A stretch of DNA of 64,000 nucleotides from Kingdonia uniflora (lineage: Eukaryota; Streptophyta; Magnoliopsida; Ranunculales; Circaeasteraceae). The stretch covers positions 1,240,001-1,304,000 of the forward strand of contig JACGCM010002114.1 of the NCBI GenBank assembly GCA_014058105.1, in the 5' to 3' direction. The notes under the pieces were generated by a model, which saw nothing but the letters and a program-made list of their open reading frames with translations, was not told the origin of the DNA and did not search any database. The position numbers and the translations under genes are program-made. Positions 45,455 through 56,960 of the stretch are shown one piece after another (position 1 is the stretch's first letter; each line of letters starts with the position of its first letter).

Positions 45455-45492
45455 TGTGTGTGTGTGTGTGTGTGCGTGTGTGAGAGAGAGAG
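45455..45492. repeat. (GT)n/(GA)n microsatellite
   Basis: An uninterrupted GT run of about 12 units followed by GA units in C3. The corresponding place in C1 (21.84 kb) has only a CT-rich stretch. Confidence 0.9.
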
Positions 45493-45500
45493 ATAAGTAC

Positions 45501-45960
45501 CTTGTGGCATTGTGGAGATGGGGAGATGGATCGCAATTCTTTGAAGTTGGGGTCAGTAGTTTCTGTCTTGCGATTACCATATACATAATCCAAATATAAC
45601 CCTAACTTATGCAAAATTTGAGAACAAATAACCAAAAGATATTCCCCTTTGTTTGTGAATGGTTCAAGCTTCTTCAATTGCGTATTTATCATTTTAAAAG
45701 GATGCCTTTCAGTTGGTTCTTCTATGAGCTTGAAAACTTCATAGATGACAGGAAACAAATCTTATAACAATATCAAACAAACTTGCATTTAATTTGTTTC
45801 ATATTTACAGTTTAAACTTTTATTATTTTGAGGAGAAATTGTTAGAGCTTTTCTGAGATATTGTTAATCAAGTAATAATAAGATAGAAAAAAGGGATTTT
45901 GAGTAAACCTCTTGCACTGGTGAAGCCATACGCGTTGGGTCCGAATCAACTGAATCTTAG
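45501..45960 (-). pseudogene. Captured gene X fragment (C3 copy)
   Basis: Same two exons as 21369-21804: MASPVQE near 45930-45910 and FPVIYEVFKLIEEPTERHPF, INTQLKKLEPFTNKGEYLLV with the donor AAG|GTACTT at 45500. The acceptor G before exon 2 is mutated (TTATAAG ATTTG). Confidence 0.6.
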
Positions 45961-45970
45961 ACGCTTGTGC

Positions 45971-46540
45971 CATTAGCCTGTTGATCACCTAAATACTTTG
46001 ATCTTAGTTCAAAGTAGAACTAAGTGCAAATAATATAACCTGAAGACATGTATTTGCTGGGGTATTGCTAAAGAAAGCCAAGTTACTTATTGCTATTACG
46101 CTAAACAATATGAAGAAAATGTTTACAAATAATGATTCTTTATACTCTTAATAATAGAAGTTTCGTTGAATTTACAGAAATTTCCTTTCACTATACCGTC
46201 AAAGGGTTGAAACAGTTACTCTTCATAATGGATTCTCCTGAGGTTACTCACATTACATTATTAGTCAACATTACATTATTAGTCAATGTTCTTAGCTTCA
46301 TCTCTCTAAATTGTGCTTAGCCTATATTTCCATCTTCCGCTATTGGCTATTTATTTTGTCTCTATTTTCGTCATTACCTCATAATTTTAGTTACTTAAAA
46401 TTACAGTCTATCTTTTCCATATTTGACTAATTATAATTTTAAATCTATAAAACACTTTGAATTTTAACGTTTAACAATATAACCCAATACTCCTTGGAAT
46501 TACTAAATAGAAATTGCCACATATTCCACCTGCCGACAGA
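45971..46540. other. AT-rich stretch between C3 and the Helitron coding remnant
   Basis: No coding or repeat feature recognised. A short duplicated ACATTACATTATTAGTCA lies near 46250-46285. The 5' end of the plus-strand Helitron may lie here, but no clear TC terminus was seen. Confidence 0.3.
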
Positions 46541-47299
46541 ATGGTGATACGGTCAACACCTTCAAATGATAATACACCATCAAATATGAAGTATACAACC
46601 AATGATATTATGTCGCCAAGTCTCCATACTCCAACTGAGAATGCCCTCTCAAGAAGAACGTTAGCTCAACGTGGTAGAAGAAAAAGATAACGTGATAAAC
46701 AACTAAGTGAACCTGCAAATTGTCAACAACCAGCACAACAACAACTATCTAAATAATCGATTGCACAACGTGCTAGAAGAGAACGCGAGAGGCAGCTAAG
46801 GGAAGTTGTAACAGTTCCTCAACTATTCGACCAAGGACTTACAAACCGTAGCTTAGCTCCAACATCTCGAAACTTAGCTAAAGAATTTAATATAGTAGGT
46901 TTGCATTCTAAAACTACCCCTATTGAAGGGACTGTTCCCCCAACTGAAAAACAACTTTCTAACTGGTCTATTGCACAACGTGCCAGAAGAGAATGTGAAC
47001 GGCAACAAAGAGAAGCAGTGACAAATAATCAACTGTTAGATACCACGGTTATGAATCATTCATCAGATTCTATTTTCCCAAACTTACACCCAAAATTTAA
47101 TAGGGTATCTTCACAACTTCCTCATACCATTCGAGAAGAGTCGTCCACTATACTACTTGATAGTGTCACTATTTTAGAAGAACAGCCTTGCACAATGCAT
47201 TCGCCAAACATACCTTATCCAATCATGCGCAGTACACCTAATTTTCTTTCAAGTACATTTGAAATTGGAGAGTTTTCGTCAGCTCGGGCAAATGTGTAA
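46541..47299 (+). pseudogene. Helitron N-terminal coding remnant (probable)
   Basis: A plus-strand frame with two early stops and then 132 open codons. It repeats a basic motif three times: TLAQRGRRKR (about 46655), SIAQRARRERERQLRE (46760) and SIAQRARRECERQQRE (46966). This kind of Arg-rich repeat occurs near the N-terminus of plant Helitron proteins as I recall them. Position upstream of the helicase remnant on the same strand supports that. No Rep motif is present. Confidence 0.45.
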
Positions 47300-47379
47300 G
47301 TGCATACTAAATTACTTTTTTCCAAGATTTTAATATAAACAATTTCAATATAAACAACGGTACTAATTAATCTCAAATT

Positions 47380-47900
47380 TTATCTGCAAGACCTAATACT
47401 CTTTGTCTACTCGAACTTGAATATTTCTTACGAAAGAGAGCAAGGATTTCTAACAGATAGAACAATCTTATCTGCAAGAAATGTTGATGTTAGCTCGATT
47501 AATGACGAGGCTTTAAGTCTTTTTCTGGGAGAATCAATAGTTTATTTGGCAACAGATAAAATTGAGGAAGATGAGTTTGCAGATCGTACGTATAATGATT
47601 GTTACCCAAGTGAGTATCTGAATACTCTCGACCCTCTAGGCTTGCCACCATTCAAGCTAAAACTGAAAGTTGGATGTCCGATATTGTTACTTACAAATCT
47701 TGCTCCAAAAGATGGACTATGCAATGGAACTCAACTAATGGTAGTCCGATGTGCGAAACGCATAATTGAGGCAATGATCTTGACCAGTGATCATTCTGGA
47801 AATTTGGTCTTTATTCCATAGATTTCTTTGACGCCGTAAACAAGAGAAATGCCTTTTGAAGTTTGGTCTTTATTCTCCAAATGCTTTGCGTTGTACAACT
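47380..47900 (+). pseudogene. Helitron Pif1-like helicase C-terminal remnant
   Basis: [20 protein letters not shown], then [40 protein letters not shown] and [20 protein letters not shown]. This is the conserved end of the Helitron Pif1 helicase (Y-LNxLxxxGLPxHxLxLKxGxPIMLLRNL, GLCNGTRL). It stops at 47819 where ISLTP..TREMPFEVW continues out of register. The Walker motifs and Rep domain are absent, so it is a fragment. Confidence 0.85.
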
Positions 47901-48021
47901 AACATTGTTTACCCTAAAGTCTTATTGTAATTGAAGTATGCATCTCTTACTTGCTCTTGTCAATCTTATTTTTTCAATATCTTTTATGCTGCTAATTTAT
48001 ATATCCACTACTTGCTATAGG

Positions 48022-48099
48022 ATTTGCCAGATTTATATGATTTATTTCAAGTAGAGCACAAATTAACACAGCTTAGAGAAATGTTGAATATGGAACAGG
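48022..48099 (+). pseudogene. Exon-like fragment of unknown gene in the Helitron
   Basis: CTATAG|GATTTGCC ... GAACAG|GTAAGA: a 78-bp open block reading DLPDLYDLFQVEHKLTQLRE between consensus splice borders. Likely a captured exon. Parent not recognised. Confidence 0.35.
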
Positions 48100-48559
48100 T
48101 AAGAAACTTTTACATAATTTATTACATAACAATTTTATATTTTACCTCATAATTTCTCAATAATATTGTTAATTTAAACAGAAATAGGTCGAGCTTTACC
48201 ACAAGAACTCTAAGCCTGGCGGCTACTTCAGATTGGACATTAGAACTTATTGTTTACTCAATTTTTAACCTGAATGGATCAAAGTGGTCTTCAAGATTTG
48301 ATGACTAATTGAATAATGGAATATACTTAGATTTATTTTTATGTTTTATAATTCCCAGTGCATTAAAACAAAATGTTTCTTTTCATTTAAGAGTTTAGAC
48401 CAAGACTCATTGTTAAGTCATTATTATTTCCCTTTATATATGATTTTCTTTTACAGTATTTTTACTATGTTTAATTTAAATCTACGTACGATTTACTCTT
48501 AAGACTTTCTTCCAATTATTTTCATGGTTGCATAAAATGCCTCCATCAAATTTAAGGTT

Positions 48560-49134
<575 letters not shown>

Positions 49135-49314
49135 ATGTACTGCATTTTTACTTCACCTAGAGGTATGAAAATACATTAATGAAAGAACTAAAGACCAATC
49201 TATATTACATTACACAATGGTGTTTGAGTTTTTTTTTTTTTTTTTTAATTATGACCCAGAATCTTTAATATTGAAGAGTTCTACTTTATGATTTTTTGTT
49301 TGTTTTTGTTTTTT

Positions 49315-49340
49315 CCGTGGCGAGCCACGGGTAGTACTAG
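49315..49340 (+). mobile_element. Helitron 3' terminus, plus strand
   Basis: Hairpin CCGTGGCGAGCCACGG (49315-49330), then GTAGTACTAG ending CTAG at 49340, followed by T. It matches the inverted terminus at 42835-42860 except for two bases. The helicase remnant lies upstream on the same strand, as expected. Confidence 0.75.
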
Positions 49341-50080
49341 TATAATATATATTTTATACAAGGAAAATCTACCATGAAACCTATCTAAATGCATTCACTT
49401 ATAAAATATAACATTGATTATAATAGTCGAGACTTTTATACCTACCAAGAGAAAACATAACTAAACGCAGAGTAATAAAAAAAAAATCTATTATCTCTTT
49501 ATAATAACGGGGCGGTGTTTTTGACGCTTTGGACAAGTCTGCCTTATGTCCAGAGACAAAAAGGGGTCAGAATGCGTTGTGGACGCCTCGAGATTAAGAT
49601 TAACAATGGCAGTTTTGGAACTTTATATTTTGAAACCAAAGCCTAAAAAACTTACCCCTGATCAAAAAACTTCACCCCTTCTCCCATACTCAAAAATAAA
49701 ACTAAAAAATATGCATTCTCTCTCTCTCTCTCCCTCTACGAGCTCTACATCTCTATCTTTCACTTAAGAGCTGTACAATTCGAGCTTTGATGGTGATTCA
49801 CCAGCTTCAGCGTTTGATCGCTTTCTCCATCTTCTCAATCACATTACTTTGCATCATCTCAAGAACGATCTCTGTCTATTCGTCCAGCATTGAAGCTTCA
49901 ACAATAGCTTCAGACTTCTCCAGTTTTTATGCGAGATTTTCTTGATGATCACTATCTCAAATGGTAGAAATATTATATCTATTTTAGTTTTTGTTTGAAT
50001 ATATTCTTTAGTAGTGAAAATTTAGTCTCTCTCTTACTCTATCTATCTCCCTAACCCTAAATTGAGATCATGTTGTTGAA
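49341..50080. other. Sequence between the Helitron end and the MULE-region genes
   Basis: AT-rich, then from 49.7 kb a CT-rich leader (TCTCTCTCTCTCTCCC) and TTTCTCCATCTTCTC-type sequence that could be the 5' region of the plus-strand gene that follows. A G-rich GGGGCGG at 49509 might mark the element end, but no matching TIR was proved. Confidence 0.3.
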
Positions 50081-50084
50081 TGCA

Positions 50085-52850
50085 GGCATTGGATCAAGTT
50101 GAAGATGAGGTTAATGCGTTGGATTAAGTGAGAATTACACCAAATGCTAATGATTTTTTGATATTTTATGTGTATTTCATGATAGTGATGATTGGAAGGG
50201 TATGATAGAGATAAGATGAGGGGATTGATTATTATACTTTATGCCAAAGTAAAAATGGAGAACATCTATTTGCCAGGAACTCTTGAAACAGCAAGTATTA
50301 CTCGTACATATCTCTTTTCTTGAAGGCAAGCATGTTTTTGCAGACCAGCAACTAGGGTTAATTAGACATCCTGGGCCATGACTAGAAAATTGCAGACATG
50401 TTCATACCTACAAGAACAATCTAGGGAAACATTCGTGAACACGTCACCATGATTGGAAAATTGTAGACATGTTCATGTCCATAAGAACACGTCTACAAGA
50501 GCAACCAACGAAAAACATGGACAGGCACAAGTGCGCCAGTACAGCGAAAATTTTTAAATGTATATTTTTTTTGTATATAATGGATGACTGCTATTATGGC
50601 TACTAAATTGTGTCTCGTTCAATCAACAATAGAGGGGTTACTAGCTTCTCCTAAAAGCGGTAAATATACTTTTTATGGAGCAGATAGACTTGTAACTTCC
50701 TTCAGCTACACCTGTGAGTTTACCAAAATTCATAATATTTAATTATTTGTCACTTATTTGTAAGTCTGGAAACATTGTTCTTGTGCTCATGTTTTGAACA
50801 GCTTGCTATGCTACCATCACATCAGCCTGGGCCAGACACAACCCTAACAAAGAAGTATGAGGACTTGTTGGCTGCACATGAGGATATTAAGAAGAAGTTA
50901 ATTGCGAAAGAAGATTTTATAAGTCATTCGAAATGAATGAAATTAATTGAAGTTTGTGTTTGATAATAGTGAATTAAAACTTAATTTTGTGTACGAATTT
51001 AGTAAATTGATAATAGTGAATTTAAGTTTCATTTTGGGGGTTCATTTTGTATACGAATTTTTTAGTTAGTGGAATGGAATTTGTGTTTGATTATCCCAAA
51101 ATCAAATGTAGTACCCAAAATCACATTTAAATGAACTGGAGTTATATAGCCCATCTCCTTTATGTATTTGGAACAGATAATGATCTGGACATCCAAGTAT
51201 AAGAAAGAAGCAGCGAGATATACGGAGGAAACTAACCATCTCGTAAACTCCCCCGCCTATCCTTCTGAATTATATGGAATGCTGATTTCAATGTTTATTC
51301 TAATGTTGGATATTTTTACAGCGATGGAAGTTGGTTAATGCTGAAGAGAGGATAAAGTCTTTAGAAGCAAATAACAATGAATGGGTATGTCCTATTCCTA
51401 ACTCTTGTTCATATTTGAGATTGCTCCGTGCAATGCATGGTTTCAAAATCATTTTATTGAAATTGAATATTGTCGAATTCGACAATTATGAATTTTATCT
51501 CGAGTTGTGCATGGTAAATATTGTCGAACTCGACAATTTAGATAATGTTCATGTACATACCAAGTGTATTTTTCCTAATGCTGGAGTTTTTTTTCAGCTT
51601 AAGAAACTAGTTAATTCAGAAGAGAAGAAGAAGACTTTGGAAGTAGATAACAATGAATAGGTATGACATATTCCTAACTCTTGTACATATTTGAGATTGC
51701 TCTATTTAATGCGTGGTTTGAAGTCATAGTTGCCGAATTCGATGATTACTATCTTTATATTGTCAAATTCGACAATATTGGTAATATATATTTCCACTTG
51801 GACAATAAATAATTGTCGAGTTCGGCAATTATGGCACTGTAAATTGGAATTATGGATACACAATATTGTCAAATTCGACAATATTTCTCTAATATTACTG
51901 TCTGTTATAATATGAGGACTTGTTGCAGGAGGTTTGGCGTCAAGCATTGAAGAAGGCACTCGCAAGTGAAGGGTTGGGAGGCATGGGGGACCCAACCTTC
52001 GAAGAACTTTTTGAGCAGAATGAAAGATTCTTCACAATAGCGCAGCAAGGACCCAAGGTAGATTATCAAGAGGACTTGGTTTGCACGGCGGTAAACCTTG
52101 AAAATGTTATCATTGCTAGGAGGGAAAAAATGGCTAAGAAGAAGAAGATGCAAGAACTTTTATTCCAACCGTGGACGAAGTATCTTGTAGATGTTCGTGG
52201 TGTCGAAATCAGTGATAACAATTTTGGTTTTAGGGTTACCGCCACGATTCAGCACCAGAGCAAACATAGATTCCCAGATGTAATAAAATTATTGAAGACC
52301 TTTCTCTGTAAGGACCCCACATTCTGGAAGACTATCTTCAGCCAAACATTGGGTATACAAATCACTGCGGACGGGTAGAACGCATACAAAATTCTATTGC
52401 AGATGTGTTCTTATGGTCATCGACATGTGAAGTACAGGCATATGGCGCATTTACTAGCCACATACTATGAGAAGGTTGTGGTCTTTATTAGCCACACTGA
52501 AGCATATACATTCTTACCCCTGTTTTGGGCACGCAAAAGAAATACTACTTCAAATGAGGAGAGGTTCCAAAACCTAGTTATAGATACTAGTAAGTATTGG
52601 TGGTTTGGCTTGGGGGCGGACAACTATTTCGTTCGCTTGATTCCAAGGTTCGATGCACCAATTCCTCCACTTTCTACTATTTTCTACAGTAATTTAAATC
52701 TGGAAATTCCTCCGAGTTTCTAGAAAGAACAATTGACTAAGTATTTTGATGTGAGAGTAAGAAACTTCAGAGCATTACTTAGAGAGCACAAGTGTCAGGG
52801 GTATAGAGATAATGACATGGTTACTGTTGGTTTGTCGACAATCAAATAGG
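50085..52850 (+). pseudogene. OTU-like accessory gene of the MULE region
   Basis: Exon-like blocks: ALDQVEDEVNALD (50085), PGPDTTLTKKYEDLLAAHED (50809-50935), RWKLVNAEERIKSLEANNNE (51321-51380), LKKLVNSEEKKKTLEVDNNE (51597-51660, an exon duplicate ending in a stop) and 51930-52720. The last holds EVWRQALKKALASEG, then HMAHLLATYYEKVVVFIS, YTFLPLFWA and DNYFVRLIPRFDAPIPPL. From memory this follows the pattern of OTU-type cysteine-peptidase domains in plant MULE-related proteins. The presumed Cys box reads ADG-stop-NAYK and the presumed His is Tyr (NYFV), so it looks inactive. Introns carry palindromic iterons. Confidence 0.45.
51469..51882. repeat. Palindromic iterons, clusters 1a and 1b (5 copies)
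   Basis: ATTGTCGAATTCGACAAT (51469-51486) and ATTGTCGAACTCGACAAT (51520-51537), 51 bp apart. Then three copies at 51759, 51812 and 51865, 53 bp apart. Both groups lie in intron-like sequence of the plus-strand gene, one on each side of the duplicated exon at 51597. Confidence 0.9.
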
Positions 52851-53880
52851 GTTGTCGACCAAATCTTTGTATATGACAGTTATGTTACATTAATGTTTAT
52901 CACAGTATATAATTTTTTCCCTTTTTTTATATGACAGTTCATTTAGTTCAATGCTTATCACAGTATATAATTTTTGGTAGAACACTTTATTGTTGATTTA
53001 TTTTTGTAGTATATAAATTTATGTTATGTCATATGAATCTCATTTCTAACTCTCCCCTCTTCAAAATGTGCATTTTGCCTCTGAAGAATATTTTAACAGT
53101 GCACTTGAGTGTCTCTAAAAATTGAAATTTTGTCAATTTCGACAATACTTTAGTGTATATGGTTACTTACAATGTACAATATTGTCGATTTCGACAATTG
53201 TAGTAGTATATTTCTAATTATGGATTTGTAATATTGTCGAACCCGACAATATTACAATTGGTAGTTAGCTTTTTAGGTATATAATATTGTCGAAATCAAC
53301 AATTTATGGTAGTATTTTCAACAATATACAAATTCATAGCGGGTGGGGGTGCATAAAGCAACACAATCTCTAAACTGCATATAATTCATTGATATTTATT
53401 AGTCAAATATAATGTTAAATCAACGTACTAATTTCTCAATAATAATCAATACATATTTATTAGTCAATGAACGTGAACTCTTTTTGTTTCCCTAGATGTT
53501 GTGCTTTTCGGAATTTGAGAGCAACGGCTGAATAGATTCCCCATTATTGATGTCTCCTACATGGAACAAATTATTGCAAATATGAAACACATTATAGAAA
53601 AATCACGCAGAAGGTGCCGTTTAAGCATATTGTTGAATATATACTTACTTGATTATGCTATCATCGTTTTCAGGAGTAGGCATGTCCGTTTGTCATGGTT
53701 GCCAAGTACTCCACAATTTTGCATGTTCTCTTCTTCTTCATAACAACCTCTTCCATTCCCCCCTTCCATCTTGCCCCTTTCTTGTGATCATTCTTCGCCC
53801 GACCTTTTGTTTGAACCACGAAAGGGTTTAAAATCATAGGTCCGTACACCAGAGAATCAGTGACAAAAGTTGAGATATTT
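52851..53880. other. Convergent intergenic region of the MULE region
   Basis: AT-rich DNA between the ends of the plus-strand OTU-like gene and the minus-strand transposase. It holds iteron cluster 2 and short frames with no recognised family. ACTTGAGTGTCTCTAAA at 53104 is repeated at 57618. Confidence 0.4.
53129..53303. repeat. Palindromic iterons, cluster 2 (4 copies)
   Basis: Copies start at 53129, 53181, 53233 and 53286 (spacing 52, 52, 53). The best is ATTGTCGATTTCGACAAT. The others vary in the central four to six bases or in one arm. Confidence 0.9.
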
Positions 53881-53897
53881 TGTTATGATGCATCTAT

Positions 53898-56126
53898 CTA
53901 TGTTAAAGCGTCATCGTAGTTTTGAAGGTAAGACTCAAGCTCGTCTAGCTTCAAAACCGCAAAATCAAAATTTTCTTTCATCTTCGAGGCCCTTTCAAAT
54001 AAGATTGATGTACGAAGCGATAGGTGGCTATGGCGTAAGGCATGTCGTAAGTTATCTCCTTCTAACTGGCTTTCATCATACAAACTTGAAAACTTGTTTG
54101 CACCAATCGTCCACCTTATCATAATGAATGCCTCTGGTATTTTGAGAATGTCGTATTTCAAGAAAACCTTCAGGAGGTGACAACATGGGAGTCCAACATA
54201 CTCAAACAACTTGCATCCATAATTACCAGTTAGCTTCTCTAAGTCTATTTGTAGCTCAAATGACTCGGCACGACCACTATGGGCCTTCACCGTAAGTTGC
54301 CGAACGTTACCTTCTACGTGTCTTTCTATTGCAACGAAGCGAACAACCTGGTCAAATTGATCCTGAAGTTTGTAGAACATTGTTTTGGTGTAAATCTTTG
54401 CAGCATCTTTCAGTAGAGCTTGATGAGGTCCAACTTGACGATATTTGTGTTCTGATGCAAAGTCTTCTGCACTTTCTTGCTCGTATACTTCTATAAGGGC
54501 AGCCTCATACTTGGTCACAAAACTGTACAACCCAGTTGTTATTGGCAACCAACCATTAAAGAAGTTGCTTGTGGACTCACTCCGTCATGTGTTGTTCATC
54601 CCTGCAAAGAAGGTCTCTCTATTCCATAACGGTATCCATCTTTGTCTAATATTGAAGATTCCTTACATCCAAACGTTATCATCCAATTTAGGTTTCTTCA
54701 TTAGGTCTATCCACTTGGTTTCAAACTCTACAGCCTTATATGTGTTGTACATTATCGAATCGATATATTCTTTAAATGTAGATGGTTCCCGATAAACATG
54801 GCCGATTTTCTTGGGAAATTTATTTGTGATGTGCCGCAGACAAAATCGATGTTTGGTGTTGGGGAAGACCTGGAAATAAACCAGAACTTAGAATGAAAGT
54901 GTCCCTAAATACTATATGATATTGTCGAATTTGAAAATTTACAAATGTGATTGAATTAGAGTTATGCTAGCAATTATTGCCGAATTTGACAATAGTTCAA
55001 TTGTAACTAGAGTAACAATTGTCAAATATTATTGATTTTGACACTATTGATAATGAAAAATAGACAATATACTCCAGTTAACAACACTGTAACTCGAGCA
55101 ATAAGTGTCCAAGTACTCATTTACCTTAGGAATAGCCGCGGCCATAGCTGCATCTTAATCGGTGGTAATTGACACAAGGTGTTTGTAGTTCATTGCCTTG
55201 AGCCAAGTATGGAACAACCATAGAAATGTGTTTTCTTGCCCATTTCTTAGCAGAGCACATCCGAATTGAATTGTTTGATAGTGGTTGTTGATCCCTGCAA
55301 ACGGAGCAAAGGACATCTTGTACACATTCGTCCGGTATGTAGTATCGAAGGTGACGACATCTTTAAATGCCTCATATGCGCACCTTAAACGTTCATCGAT
55401 CCAAAAAAAAATTAGTGCTCGGTCCTCCTCATCTAATTCTATGTCAAAATAAAACATTGGATCTGTAGTTTGTTTCTTCCTAAACCACTCCAACGCGGTT
55501 TGTGCATCTCCTCTGACTAGTCGTTCCTTATTTACTTTGGCGTTGTGGTTGTAACAATCCCGTTTGCTAAAGGTTCTATCTGGGAATAATGCCGGGACTT
55601 TACTGACCGGAATATTGTGGAGTTCAAATGCCGCTGTAAGGTATTTTACTGCTTCAGGAAAGAATCTGTTAACCTTCATTCGATGCTGATTCCGTGGAGA
55701 TACGAGTTTATGGTTATGGATATCCGTGAAACTTGTGACCACATACTTGCCTATTTTGGTATTCCAATTTATGTTCATTGTTACTTTACACCCACACTTA
55801 TCAGATGATCTTTTGCTGCCAGCTATGTCACTACTCTCTAGAGTGCCAAAGTTTTTCTTTGAAAAGCCATTGCTCATACAACAAAAGTGGGCTCTGCCTA
55901 TATCATCCGATCTCGGACACTTAGTAGAATTATGTATCTTGGTAGAGAAACCCTGCCCTCTTCTATATCGATCATACCACAGACGTGCATCATCTACAGT
56001 ATCAAAATGTTAACCCTCATATGGGGCATCCGCCAAAAAAGGGTCTACAATACGTTCATTTTCACACCTTTCTGGGGACTCCTCACCAATAACTTTTGAC
56101 TAATTTTTATCGACGGAGTCTTCCAT
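53898..56126 (-). pseudogene. FAR1/FHY3-type MULE transposase, two exons
   Basis: Minus-strand exons 56126-55123 and 54869-53898, intron with GT/AG borders. Order: FAR1 DNA-binding region (CGCKVTMNINW, DIHNHKLVSPRNQHRM), MULE transposase core (DVVTFDTTYRTNVYKMSFAP, then FAPFAGINNHYQTIQFGCAL, ENTFLWLFHTWLKAM, SITTD; KHRFCLRHITNKFPKKI after the intron) and a SWIM zinc finger (NYGCKLFEYVGLPCCHLLKV: C-x-C-like, then C-x-H with the first part altered). Stops at about 56100, 56010, 55155, 54660 and 54580 disable it. Domain length is that of a whole transposase of roughly 650 residues. It would excise and insert a Mutator-like element. Confidence 0.85.
54921..55048. repeat. Palindromic iterons, cluster 3 (2 clear, 1 degenerate), in transposase intron
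   Basis: ATTGTCGAATTTGAAAAT (54921), ATTGCCGAATTTGACAAT (54975) and a weak ATTGATTTTGACACTATT (55031), spaced 54 and 56 bp. All lie inside the 253-bp transposase intron (54870-55122). Confidence 0.75.
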
Positions 56127-56412
56127 TGTCAATCTGACTAAGAAGTTCACACACAAAAGAAATGATTGTGAGTTGTAAGTAAAGTAATTGGAGAGATCAA
56201 AATATCACAAACCAAACACAATTCAAGTCCAACGCATGTTAATTTCATAATTACATCACATACTACAAAAGGCAGAATACAAGATATAAACAATCATATA
56301 CAAAAACCTGTTGCACCATACAAAATTTATTCATCACTTGCTGAATACTACAGCTACTTCATTACATGTACCTTCCAACGATATTACAACCAGAATACCA
56401 AATCAGCAAATC

Positions 56413-56715
56413 CTAAACTGTACCGACAGAACCGGAGCCATCCTTCCTAACCAATTCCCTGTCCCGGGCAACAAGAGCTGCTTTCCTCGCCATTGGATGC
56501 AGGATGACCGTCTGCATCTGACAATACAAATGGAAATCATCCCTCCACAACGCCGCCTCAGCCTCGCACATTCCTTCGTAGCTCTCCTCACGCGGCGGCA
56601 ATGGTAGACCGTTCAAATTAATCGAACCAAAATAACGCATCGCTAGTTCATCATACAACTGCTTAATACGGTGAGAAACAGTTTCCCGACTACTCTGAGA
56701 TCTCGTCTTCACCAT
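56413..56715 (-). CDS. Small ORF upstream of the transposase, 100 residues
   Basis: Open from ATG at 56715 to stop at 56413: MVKTRSQSSRETVSHRIKQL, then ALWRDDFHLYCQMQTVILHP and ARKAALVARDRELVRKDGSG. No stops, helical and basic/acidic. It lies between iteron cluster 4 and the transposase, both read on the minus strand. No family recognised. It could be a separate MULE-encoded protein or an alternative 5' exon. Confidence 0.4.
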   Translation of the reverse strand: MVKTRSQSSRETVSHRIKQLYDELAMRYFGSINLNGLPLPPREESYEGMCEAEAALWRDDFHLYCQMQTVILHPMARKAALVARDRELVRKDGSGSVGTV

Positions 56716-56738
56716 CTCCGTTGACTCTGCACAGTAAT

Positions 56739-56960
56739 ATTGTCGAGTTCGACATTTTAGTTGCTGTAACTCAACCATTCATATAAAAAATTGTCGAACC
56801 CGACAATTTAGTTACTGTACCTGAACGATTCATATGTAATATTGTCGAGTTCGACAATTCAGATATTGTGTCTCCAACAGTCATATATAATATTATCGAG
56901 TTCGACAATTTAGTTACTGTGAATATTGCATTCATATGCGATATTGTCGAGTTCGACAAT
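56739..56960. repeat. Palindromic iterons, cluster 4 (5 copies at exactly 51 bp)
   Basis: 18-mers start at 56739, 56790, 56841, 56892 and 56943, each 51 bp apart. Core ATTGTCGAGTTCGACAAT, with variants AACCCG and ATTATCGAG. The 33-bp spacers share TTAGTTACTGT and ATTCATATG blocks. The array lies immediately upstream (minus direction) of the 100-residue ORF, so it could be part of a promoter or a transposase-binding array. Confidence 0.95.

Larger units (their letters stand above)
42835..45970 (-). mobile_element. Chimeric Helitron segment C3 with identifiable 3' terminus
   Basis: On the minus strand the element ends with hairpin CCGTGGCTAGCCACGG (42845-42860), then GTATTACTAG, followed by T: hairpin, 10 nt, CTAG-3' and insertion before T, as in Helitrons. 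Read 5' to 3' on minus it holds gene X (45.97-45.50), SPOC (antisense), flotillin (sense), shared flank, another exon-like piece (43110-43260) and the terminus. The 5' 'TC' end was not located; 45970 is where similarity to C1 ends. A SINE sits at 44999-45141. Confidence 0.65.
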
